Assembly (NCBI RefSeq): GCF_023516595.1
Contig: NZ_JAMGBG010000029.1
Location: 124,001 to 188,000 of the forward strand
From: Streptomyces neyagawaensis
GTDB taxonomy: Bacteria > Actinomycetota > Actinomycetes > Streptomycetales > Streptomycetaceae
Length of the DNA: 64,000 bases
Reading direction: 5' to 3'
Shown here: piece after piece, positions 27,401 to 34,388 of the stretch
How positions within the stretch are numbered: the first letter of the stretch is position 1
Layout of the letters: the number at the start of each line of letters is the position of its first letter
Position numbers and translations under genes: made by a program
Notes under the pieces: generated by a model
Told to the model about the DNA's origin: nothing
Databases searched by the model: none
The model's input: the letters and a program-made list of their open reading frames with translations, nothing else

Positions 27401-27616
27401 TCGTTCAACGATCCGGGTCAGAGCCGCCTCAAGCAGCCCGAGGTCCAGCTCGCCGCGCAGGGCGAACACAACAGGGGTCCCGTAGTGCGAGCCCCCATCG
27501 GCGAGTTGCTCGGAGACCCAGATCCGCTCCTGTGCCAGGGAAAGGGGGAAACTCCGGTCAACGCGGCGGTCCTGGCTGTCTTTCGGTTGCATCGCAGAGT
27601 CTTGGGTGGTCGACAC
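24422..27616 (-). CDS. NRPS module C-A-PCP, aromatic-type specificity code
   Basis: 1064 residues: C domain with IHHLVFDGVS (His150 region), A domain with IYTSGSTGTPKG and LPLTTSGKVDRR, PCP with FFELGGQSLHAV. The pocket read against GrsA is D-A-S-T-V-A-A-V-C-K. That pattern matches the aromatic group (Phe/Tyr-type codes) as I remember it, so a tyrosine or phenylalanine residue is predicted. The C active site has Val-Ser after DG rather than Trp-Ser. The start is GTG with GGGAG upstream. It lies 65 bp after the hydroxylase gene and 17 bp before the free C-domain gene in one operon. Confidence 0.92.
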   Translation of the reverse strand: MSTTQDSAMQPKDSQDRRVDRSFPLSLAQERIWVSEQLADGGSHYGTPVVFALRGELDLGLLEAALTRIVERHEVLHSVVSNASGSPRFVVVPAHPVRLDPQDAASEQEIAEHVSAATAAPFDLLHGPLVRFGLYRLGPADHRLLVDIHHLVFDGVSAGVLVQELAELLAAGAEGRTPGLPVLPFAYGQYAVAQRRSLDEGLLDSQVEHWCTQLRDASFALELPTDYRRPARMSFHGASHSFTLPASLRDELAAAARRWSVTPYAVMLAGWAAVLGRYAGQEDLLVGTPMAGRTEPGTEEMIGMFVNVVPLRVRPERDQTFHGLVNQTRRASIEGLAHQEAPIEKVIERLRPPRDPSRNPLFQTAFVYDEGLEESIRVAGLTIEGAAPPPRTAAKLDLSIEVVEQDGRLEAEIEYATDLFAPETIRRIASHYTTFLANALRSPNRPLCEIPMASEEEHALLVRQQSGDGASFDPVVLPSLFEAQVARRPDACAVSCGALRWSYRQLNERANRLARALIARGMGPEKLVGVALPSGPLLVLAILAISKAGAAFLPLDPAYPTKRLEYIVGDARPALLLTDAAGATAQPWTTPILVLDEQQTGREADADASNVSDAQRSHPLTLAHPAYVIYTSGSTGTPKGVSVTHEGLAGLSGAQIEAFGVRSDSRVLQFASPSFDASVSELCMALLSGATAVFVPGLHDFVGGSFEAVLVRETVTHVTLPPSVLASLSPDEDLPADLTIVVAGESLTADLAARWSGRCSMFNAYGPTEATVCATLIGPLTGNEPPPIGRPIAGTQIFVLDEGLRPLPVGVAGELYLAGAGLARGYLGRPDLTAAGFVACPFGPAGGRMYRTGDRARWRDDGTLEFVGRRDDQIKMNGFRIELGEIENVIAAHPDVEQTAVVVREDRPGLRQVVAYVVAQAPNEEILVHAAAQLPGYMVPSAVVRLQNLPLTTSGKVDRRNLPAPDDRASVTDRGPGTAREQQLCKLIGEVLDLAEVGVDESFFELGGQSLHAVRLLSRIRSVMGVEIGIKTLFQAPTAALLAAQIDSGRIAVITRPALLPMVR

Positions 27617-27681
27617 TGACGTCTCCCAGTCCTTTCCGGGTAGGGTCCGTCCGGCCGCGAGGGCCGAGGTGCTGTAGTTCG

Positions 27682-28740
27682 TTAATAGATCACTCGCGCG
27701 TCGTGGCTGATTCTGCGATCGCGCGACTTCCGCAGGTCGCGCGCCACGTTCAGCCTCTTGAGCCAGCGGTCCGTGCCGTCGAAGCGGGCAGTGAAGGGCA
27801 CCCTGCCGTGCACGATCTTGTAGTTGTCCAGGAAAAGCAGTTCACCCGGTTCGAGCACGTAATCTCGTATGTTGCGATCGACCTCCGCCTCGACAGCCTT
27901 CATTGCGCGGGCGCTGTCCGGGACGGCGTATGCGTCCTCCATGAAGAATGGATCGATGCGTAGATAGGGTGCTTCGCGGTCGCCGAAGAGGATGGCGACT
28001 CGGTCGGGCTCGCTGTCCTTGGCCATGATCCATTCATAGCTGCGCGAGAGCAGCTCGCGTTCGCGTGTCGACATCTCCCGGTTGTCTTCGTGGTGATGCG
28101 GCAGATGCGAGCGGTCGGGCTTGATCGGGTACCGCTCCTGACAGAGCAGGTCCCTGATCTCATCAGTGAGCTCGAGGTCGTCGACCGAGGCGAAGGTCGT
28201 TGCCACCCGGTCGTGGTTGCGCAGACAGGCCAGGCCGAGGTAGTCGGCCCGCAGCGGGTGGAAGGCCTCCTCGGTGTGCCAGGTCAGCAGTTCTTCGCTG
28301 CCCGAGCCGAGCTGCTCCTTCTCATGTCCCTGGATCGGAAAGATGTCGTGCATGATCCGGCCGTCCTGCTGCGTCGCCCAGGCGATGGGGTCGCCCAGCA
28401 GGGATGCGCAGAGCATGAAGTACATCTCCGCAGGGAGCGTGGACGCCCGGCCGAGGTGGGTACGCCAGTGCTCGGGAGTGGGCCCGATGGCAACGTCGTC
28501 GATCCGGAAGCCGCGGATGGACAGCGCGCCACCGGAAGCCTCCAGGCGGAACGCGTTCAACTCAGCCCGCAGCCGTTGCGGCAGTTCGTGTGCGTACACC
28601 GGGCACTGCCGGACGAACTCCGGGTCACTGACCGAGTGGAACTTCGCCGTGAGCGAAGTGAGTACTTCGTTGACTGTCTTTAGCTCAATGTCCGAGAGTT
28701 CAATGCTCTGCATGTTCGTCAGGGTTCCTTTCCGCCTCAT
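27682..28740 (-). CDS. VioC/OrfP-type Fe(II)/2-oxoglutarate hydroxylase (arginine beta-hydroxylase-like)
   Basis: 352 residues of the clavaminate-synthase-like fold. The iron ligands His155-x-Glu157 (TWHTEEAF) and distal His311 (IVHGRVPF) and the 2-oxoglutarate-binding Arg325 (DGTDRWLKRLN) are in place. GDPIAWATQQDGRI and FHPLRADYLGLACLRN are hallmarks of the VioC, OrfP and MppO subgroup, which hydroxylates C3 of free arginine or enduracididine. The ATG start overlaps the stop of the capreomycidine synthase-like gene (ATGA), implying coupled synthesis. Together the pair predicts L-Arg to 3-hydroxy-Arg to capreomycidine. A second Met at residue 10 could be the start. Substrate by homology only. 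Confidence 0.88.
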   Translation of the reverse strand: MRRKGTLTNMQSIELSDIELKTVNEVLTSLTAKFHSVSDPEFVRQCPVYAHELPQRLRAELNAFRLEASGGALSIRGFRIDDVAIGPTPEHWRTHLGRASTLPAEMYFMLCASLLGDPIAWATQQDGRIMHDIFPIQGHEKEQLGSGSEELLTWHTEEAFHPLRADYLGLACLRNHDRVATTFASVDDLELTDEIRDLLCQERYPIKPDRSHLPHHHEDNREMSTRERELLSRSYEWIMAKDSEPDRVAILFGDREAPYLRIDPFFMEDAYAVPDSARAMKAVEAEVDRNIRDYVLEPGELLFLDNYKIVHGRVPFTARFDGTDRWLKRLNVARDLRKSRDRRISHDARVIY

Positions 28741-29855
28741 GGTTGGAGGCTCGCGGCGAACTCAGCGCCCAAAATGTCCAGGCCTTTGCTTAGTTGGCTG
28801 CGATCGCCGCCGAAACCGAGCCGGACGCGGCACGGGTGGTCGAATGCCCGGCCGGGGACGAGCAGTATGTTGCTGGTCTCTCCCAGCCGCCGGCAAAGGT
28901 CGGTCGTGTCCCGCCACGGGCGCAGTTGCGGGAACGCCGTCACTCCGCCGAGGGGCAGCGGGAGGTCGACATGATCCTCGTGCCGCGCGGCCCAGTCGGC
29001 CAACAGGCGTCGGTTGGCCTTGGCGTTCTTCAGCCTGGGAGCGATGAAGACGTCCGCACGTTGTACGACGCGCAGCGCTATGTACTCGAGAAGGGGAGAG
29101 AGGCTGAGGGTGATGCGGTCGCGCAGGTTGGTCATCGCCCGCAACAGCTCCGGGTCCGCCATGCACCACCCGAAACGCATGCCGGGTAGACCGAAAGCTT
29201 TTGAAAAGGTTCCGATCGACACAGTGCGCGGATAGGTCAGTCCGGGGTCCGGCAGGGGTGCGTCATCGTAGACCAGGTCCGTGAAAGCGCCGTCCCACAT
29301 GAGATATGCGCCAACATTGTCAGCAATCTCAAGCAGGCGATGGAAACCAGCAAGGTCGAGTGTCGCGCCGGTCGGGTTGTGTGGAAAGTTGACCACAATA
29401 ACCTTAGTGCGCGCAGTGACGAGCCTCGCGAGTTCCTCCACGTCAGGCCGAAACTTGTCCTCCTCGCGCAGCCGCCAGCGCAGAACTTCGCACCCCATGG
29501 ACTCTGCGACGGATACGTGCGAGTGGTAGGCCGGGTGCAGGGCGACGACTTGGTCACCTGGCTCAAGGAGGGTCTGGAGCGCGACGTAGATGGCCTCGCT
29601 GCCGCCGTGCGTAAGCATGACCCTGCGCGGGTCACCGTCCCCCCAGCGCGAGGCGATGGCCTCGCGCAGGTCGTCCCGACCCAGGCACGGACTGTCCCGG
29701 AAAACGACCTCGTCCAAATCGCCGGGCTCGATGCCGGCGAGCTTTCGCACCTCTCCGAGCGAGTAGTCAAGAACCCCACTCGACCCGATGTCTATCGCAG
29801 CGTCATGATAGTGGTCGCGCATCCAGTCTTCGAGCAATGCCCCATCAAAATTCAT
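28737..29855 (-). CDS. Capreomycidine synthase-like PLP enzyme (VioD/OrfR type)
   Basis: 372 residues, class I/II aminotransferase fold. The N-terminus LLEDWMRDHYHDAAIDIGSS, Asn160 (NFPHNPTG), Asp188 (WDGAF) and the PLP lysine K219 (IGTFSKAFGLPGMRFGW) agree with VioD, CmnD and OrfR. Those enzymes cyclise 3-hydroxyarginine by beta-replacement to (2S,3R)-capreomycidine rather than transaminating. The ATG at 29855 has GGAG seven bases upstream; the longer open frame reads as leader. It is the first gene of the operon and overlaps the hydroxylase by four bases. Substrate and stereochemistry (capreomycidine versus epicapreomycidine, as in muraymycin) cannot be settled by eye. Confidence 0.85.
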   Translation of the reverse strand: MNFDGALLEDWMRDHYHDAAIDIGSSGVLDYSLGEVRKLAGIEPGDLDEVVFRDSPCLGRDDLREAIASRWGDGDPRRVMLTHGGSEAIYVALQTLLEPGDQVVALHPAYHSHVSVAESMGCEVLRWRLREEDKFRPDVEELARLVTARTKVIVVNFPHNPTGATLDLAGFHRLLEIADNVGAYLMWDGAFTDLVYDDAPLPDPGLTYPRTVSIGTFSKAFGLPGMRFGWCMADPELLRAMTNLRDRITLSLSPLLEYIALRVVQRADVFIAPRLKNAKANRRLLADWAARHEDHVDLPLPLGGVTAFPQLRPWRDTTDLCRRLGETSNILLVPGRAFDHPCRVRLGFGGDRSQLSKGLDILGAEFAASLQP

Positions 29856-30221
29856 CGTTCTCCAGAACCTTATCCTCGCGACCCAAGAACAACGAAACGG
29901 CTCGTGGGGATGTCTGACTCTCGTGCTCAATGTGCTCGGCAGGAAACGAAATATCTCCCCGGTCGGTGATCAATCTCCCGGACCGAGGGGCGAGGTCTTC
30001 TATGGAGCAATGTACGTCCTCTTCGATATGGGCAGTTGACAGATATTGCCCGCTCCGGGATCTGCATTGCTGCCCATGCGTCGATGAGTCGGGTGCCCCG
30101 TCTGTCGATAACCGGCATCGCGGAAGAGGAGGACTTCCGTGGCGTGGTGAGCGGCACGCTCCGGACACCACCGATCCTCAAGTGGTGTTGCAGGTCAGGG
30201 CGGTTCGAGTGTGAGGCATGT

Positions 30222-30460
30222 TCAGGCGAGGCACCCCTCGACGGTGTCGGGCCGGTACTGGATCGGTCTCGGCTTGCTCTTCACCGCAGGGTTGTTGGCC
30301 CGGGTCCAGGGTGCCGCGGTGCGGCTTGAGCGCCACGACACAGGGCAGGACGGCCTCGCGCAGCGCGAGGTACCGGGCCGTTGTCGGTCTTGCCGTAACC
30401 GGCCCAGCCACTGCCGGCCCACATGCGCGGTCGCCGTGGCTGCTGCGATTGACGTCAAGC
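30222..30460 (-). pseudogene. Transposase fragment (IS701-like, tentative)
   Basis: On the minus strand, GWAGYGKTDNG in one frame and RYLALREAVLPCVVALKPHRG in the next resemble the DDE core of IS701-type transposases. Further frame changes and the lack of flanking conserved domains show that this is debris. It lies between the KS-ACP-reductase gene and the first gene of the NRPS operon. The rest of 29856-30533 holds no gene that I can support; the NRPS operon promoter should lie in 29856-30200. Confidence 0.4.
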
Positions 30461-30533
30461 ACCGGGGGCTGTACCGCGGGACGCGGAGCCAGGGACGGGG
30501 GATGACCCCCGGCCCCGCGTCCTGGGCGGCAGG

Positions 30534-33500
30534 TCAGTGGTTGACGGGGCCGCCGGTCATGGGGCGCCCCGCTGTCATCAGGTTCTTCAGGTCCCGGGCG
30601 TACTTGGCGACGAGGTCGCGCGTGAGGCTCGGGATGTCCCCGTGCCCGGCGATGGCGCCGGCCCGGACGGCGGCGCGGAACCGGTCGGAGGGGATGACGG
30701 ATCCGGGTACCGGGTCCTCGGGCTCCTTGTAGGCGTGCCGGATGGGCAGCGCCGAGTACTGCCGCTGTGCCTCGGGCAGGGCGCGCATCGCCGCCTCGAA
30801 CCGCAGGTACCACTCGGCGTAGTCGTCCACGCGCTTGATGGCGTGGCCGTCCTGCGCGAGCCAGTCGACGATGGCGTCGAGGGAGACGCCGTCGTCGTTG
30901 GGGTTCACGAGGCTGAACGTCCGGTAGCCGGACGGGGCTTCAGAGGTGCCGCGGCCCCCCAGCGCCACCATGGCCGTGGCGGTGAAGTCGACCGGCAGGC
31001 CGTCGTAGTGGGCGCGTTCGCCGTCCGCACGGTAGAAGCTGCGCGGCGCGACCCCGGTGGCGAGCACGCTGAACAGGAGGCGGCTGAACACATCGGTGAC
31101 GTTGAGCTGTCCGCCGTACCGGCTGTGCGCGAGGATCATGCTGGACCGGAAGGTCGTGACCGGCAGTCCGCACAGGTCGTGCGCCTCCCGCAGCAGCACT
31201 TCTCCGGCCCATTTACTGGTCGCGTACCCGTTGGCGTAGCCATCGTCGACGTTCAGGGCCGGTATGGCGACGCGGACGTCGGTGTCCTCGTCGAGGGCCG
31301 GCCGGCAGGAGTCGGCGACCCCGACGCTGGAGATGTAGGTGATCGGCTTCACCCGGCAGGTGAGGGCCAGCCGGACGAGTTCGGCGGTGCCGACGACGTT
31401 GGCCTCGAAGAGGTGCGGGTACGGCAGGAGGTGGTTCACCAGCGCACCGGCGTGGACGATCAGGTCGACCTCGTCGGCCAGCCGGTCCCAGACCGCCTCG
31501 TCCAGGCCGAGCCGCGGTTCCGCCACGTCACCCGCCACGACCTCGAGATGGACCGCGGCCAGTTCCTCGTACGTCCGCACCAGCTCCGGGTCGCCGCTGT
31601 CGAAGGCCGCGTCCAGCCGCTGCCGGGCCGCGGCGGCGTCCTTGCCGCGCACCAGGGCGATCAGCCGGCCGCCGGCCGGCGCGAGGGTGCGCAGCCATTC
31701 CAGGGCGAGGAAGCGGCCGAGGTAGCCGTTCGCGCCGGTCAGCAGCACGGTGCGCGGCTCCCGCTCGGCGCGGGGCAGCGCGGGGGCGTCGGCGAGGAGG
31801 TGGGCGTCGAGGAACTTGTCGAGGGTGAGGTCCTTCGCGTGAACCTCGGTCACGCCCTCGCCGTGCACCGAGGCGAAGGTGGTCCGCCGCACGGCCGCAC
31901 CTCGGCGAGCAGGGTGCCCGGCGCCCTCGCCGCCTTCCTTGATCCCCACGATGCGGATCGTCATCTCCTTGAGCGTCACCGGTTCCAGGAACAGTTCGAT
32001 CGGTACGTCGATGTCCAGCACGTCGCGGAGCCGTCCGGCCAGATGCACGGACGTCAGCGAGTCGCCGCCCGCTTCGAGGTACGTCTTCTCCAGACCGGCG
32101 GGGCCGTCGAGATCCAGCGCCTCGATCACCAACTCGGCTACCTCGGCCTCCAGTTCGCTCCCCAGTGCGGGCGCCGCACTCTCGACGGGCGCCTGAGCGG
32201 CCGGGCCGTGCGGCGTCAGGGCGCCGTAGCTCTCGCCCGCGAACGGGTACGACGGGAGCAGTACCCGGCGCACCTCGCCGTCGAGCGTCGGCCAGGTCAC
32301 CTTCTCGCCGCGCAGCCACGCCTCCCCCGACGGGTCCCGCACCGCATCCGGGTGGCCCTCGGCCAGTGCCATGAGCTTGTCCGACGCCTCCTGCACGCCG
32401 GCGGCGACCACGTAGGCACGCACGGGCATCCCGACCCGGCCGGTGCGCAGGGTGTGCGCGACATCGGCGAGGGCGGGGGCGTCGGCCTCGCGCAGACGTG
32501 CCGCCAACCGTGACGCCACGAGAGCGAGTTGGTGCTCGGTGCGGGCCGACAGCGGCAGGACCGTCGGGCGGGCGTCGGTCTTCGCGCGCGGCTCGCGTGC
32601 CGGTGCCTCCTGCACCACCACGTGCACGTTCGTGCCGCCCATGCCGACCGACGTCACGCCGGCCAGCCGGGGCAGGTCCGGCCTGCGCGGCCAGTGACGG
32701 GTCTCGGTCACCAGCCGCAGCGGCGAGTCCCGCAGGGCGGCGACCGGGCTCGTGACGTTCACCGTCGGCGCCAGGGTGGCGTGCTCCAGCATCAGGATTG
32801 TCTTGATCAGCGCCGCCACACCGGCCGCCGTGTCGGCGTGCCCGATGTTCGACTTCACCGAACCGAGCGCGATGCCCACGCCGCCGTCGAGGCCCGCTCG
32901 GGCGGTGAACGCCGCGCTCGCCGCCTCCAGTTCGATCCGGTCGCCCAGCTCGGTCCCGGTCCCGTGCGCCTCCAGGTACTGCGCCGCCGACGGCTCCAGC
33001 CCCGCCGCCGTCCACGCCTCGGTGATCGCGGCCGTCTGCCGGTTCACGCCCGGAGCGGTGAAGCCGACCTTGCCGGCCCCGTCGTTGGTGACGGCCGTGC
33101 CCCGGATCACCGCGCGCACCGGGTCGCCGTCGGCGAGCGCGTCCTCCAGCCGCCGCAGCACCAGCACGCCCACCCCGCTGCCCGGCACCGTGCCGGCCGC
33201 CTTCTCGTCGAAGGGGCGGCAGCGGCCGTCGGGGGAGGAGGTCCCGCCCTGGTAGTAGACGTAGCCCTCCTTGCGCGTGGTGCCGATGGCGACGCCGCCC
33301 GCGAGCGCGGTGTCGCACTCGCCGAGCAGCAGAGCCTGGACGGCGAGATGGACCGCCGTCAGCGAGGTCGAGCAGGCCGTCTGGACCATCATGCTCGGCC
33401 CGTCCAGGCCCAGCCGGTAGGAGATCCAGGGCGCCAGGAACTCGCGGTCGGTGAGGATACGCAGCTGGAGCGCGCCGATCGACGCGGCGAGCGCCGGGTC

Positions 33501-33923
33501 CATCTCGGCGGCCAGCGCGTGGTCCGTCGAGCTGCCGCCCATGTAGACGCCGGTGCGGGGCGGTGCGTTCAGCGGGGCGTACCCGGCGTCCTCCAGCGCC
33601 GACCAGGCGGTCTCCAGGAGCACCCGGTGCTGCGGGTCCAGGGCGGCCGCCTCGGCGCGGTTGAAGCCGAAGAGCTCGGCCTCGAAGCGGTCCGCGTCAG
33701 CGAGATGCCCCGCCACCGGGACGAACGCGGGATTGCGCAGTTCGGCCGGGTCCGCCCCGTCGGCGAGCAGTTCCTTCTCGGTGAACTCGGAGAGCGAGCA
33801 GACGCCGTCGCGCAGGTTGGCCCAGTAGGCGTCGAGGTCGGGGGCGCCGGGGAAGCGTCCGCTCATCCCCACGACGGCCACCGTTTGCTCAAGGTCGTGC
33901 TGTGCGGCTTCCTCGGTCGTCAT
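30534..33923 (-). CDS. AT-less PKS: ketosynthase-ACP-thioester reductase
   Basis: 1129 residues. The ketosynthase (about 12-440) keeps its triad Cys184 (TACSTS), His320 (EAHGTGT) and His362 (KSNIGH). The linker after it runs straight into a post-AT-like segment (VLLPSYPF, 555-561), so the acyltransferase is missing while its flanks remain. The ACP has Ser622 (GGDSLTS). The C-terminal reductase has the nucleotide motif LTGANGYLGR at 728-737 and Tyr900-x3-Lys904 (GYATSKW), giving NAD(P)H release as an aldehyde or alcohol. Malonyl loading would have to come in trans, and no AT gene lies nearby. Its codon use looks more GC-biased than the NRPS operon, so it may have a separate origin. It is the only chain-release domain in the region. 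Confidence 0.88.
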   Translation of the reverse strand: MTTEEAAQHDLEQTVAVVGMSGRFPGAPDLDAYWANLRDGVCSLSEFTEKELLADGADPAELRNPAFVPVAGHLADADRFEAELFGFNRAEAAALDPQHRVLLETAWSALEDAGYAPLNAPPRTGVYMGGSSTDHALAAEMDPALAASIGALQLRILTDREFLAPWISYRLGLDGPSMMVQTACSTSLTAVHLAVQALLLGECDTALAGGVAIGTTRKEGYVYYQGGTSSPDGRCRPFDEKAAGTVPGSGVGVLVLRRLEDALADGDPVRAVIRGTAVTNDGAGKVGFTAPGVNRQTAAITEAWTAAGLEPSAAQYLEAHGTGTELGDRIELEAASAAFTARAGLDGGVGIALGSVKSNIGHADTAAGVAALIKTILMLEHATLAPTVNVTSPVAALRDSPLRLVTETRHWPRRPDLPRLAGVTSVGMGGTNVHVVVQEAPAREPRAKTDARPTVLPLSARTEHQLALVASRLAARLREADAPALADVAHTLRTGRVGMPVRAYVVAAGVQEASDKLMALAEGHPDAVRDPSGEAWLRGEKVTWPTLDGEVRRVLLPSYPFAGESYGALTPHGPAAQAPVESAAPALGSELEAEVAELVIEALDLDGPAGLEKTYLEAGGDSLTSVHLAGRLRDVLDIDVPIELFLEPVTLKEMTIRIVGIKEGGEGAGHPARRGAAVRRTTFASVHGEGVTEVHAKDLTLDKFLDAHLLADAPALPRAEREPRTVLLTGANGYLGRFLALEWLRTLAPAGGRLIALVRGKDAAAARQRLDAAFDSGDPELVRTYEELAAVHLEVVAGDVAEPRLGLDEAVWDRLADEVDLIVHAGALVNHLLPYPHLFEANVVGTAELVRLALTCRVKPITYISSVGVADSCRPALDEDTDVRVAIPALNVDDGYANGYATSKWAGEVLLREAHDLCGLPVTTFRSSMILAHSRYGGQLNVTDVFSRLLFSVLATGVAPRSFYRADGERAHYDGLPVDFTATAMVALGGRGTSEAPSGYRTFSLVNPNDDGVSLDAIVDWLAQDGHAIKRVDDYAEWYLRFEAAMRALPEAQRQYSALPIRHAYKEPEDPVPGSVIPSDRFRAAVRAGAIAGHGDIPSLTRDLVAKYARDLKNLMTAGRPMTGGPVNH

Positions 33924-34388
33924 CGCGTCGTGCCCTTCCTGGAACGGAGCTTGTGCAGTACGGCCCGGCGGTCGCTGCCGCGCCGGGCCGGTCGGTCTGG
34001 GTGATGAAGTCCTCGTACTCCGGGTGTTTCTGGAGCGCCGCGAGGACGGCCGGCAGCCTTGTCGAATTGCCGCCCAAGTCGAAGAAGTTGTCGTGGCAGC
34101 CGACCCGGTCCAGGGTCAGCGGCTGCTGCCACACCCGGGCCACGCGCCGCTCGGCCGCTCCGGGGCGGTGTACGACCGGCTCGGAGCGGGGCGGACAACG
34201 ATGGCCGCCGGTATCTTGTGCGCGGGCACGGAATCAGAAAGCCCCAAGTCGTTCTCGGCCTTGGCGGGCGGTGGGTAGCCGGCTGCGTTGCGGGTTCCCG
34301 AGGCGAAGGGATGCGCCGCTCGGGTGCCGAGCGCCTGGAAGACGGGATGATTGAGGTCGCGCCGGAACCAGGCCAACTCCACCGTCAC
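33924..34388 (-). pseudogene. Scrambled A/PCP remnant between A-PCP and KS genes
   Basis: From a GTG at 34388 that overlaps the A-PCP stop (GTGA), a frame runs MTVELAWFRRDLNHPVFQAL and later VPAHKIPAAIVV, which recalls the A9 end of an adenylation domain. In another frame a carrier-protein core is plain: AAERRVARVWQQPLTLDRVG then HDNFFDLGGNSTRLPAVLA, ending near HPEYED. The A10 region is missing, at least one frameshift is needed to join the parts, and the PCP tail is garbled before the KS start at 33923. I read this as a broken module left by recombination. The N-terminal part might instead be the start of an unrelated gene. Confidence 0.6.

Noticed and set aside
30178..30813. A 211-residue minus-strand frame over the start of the KS-gene downstream region
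   Set aside because: It is a shadow of the reductase coding frame joined to transposase debris.
34200..34388. Photolyase-like N-terminus (WFRRDL) after the A-PCP gene
   Set aside because: The resemblance is limited to six residues and no photolyase domain follows; the nearby A9-like and PCP phrases fit an NRPS relic better.
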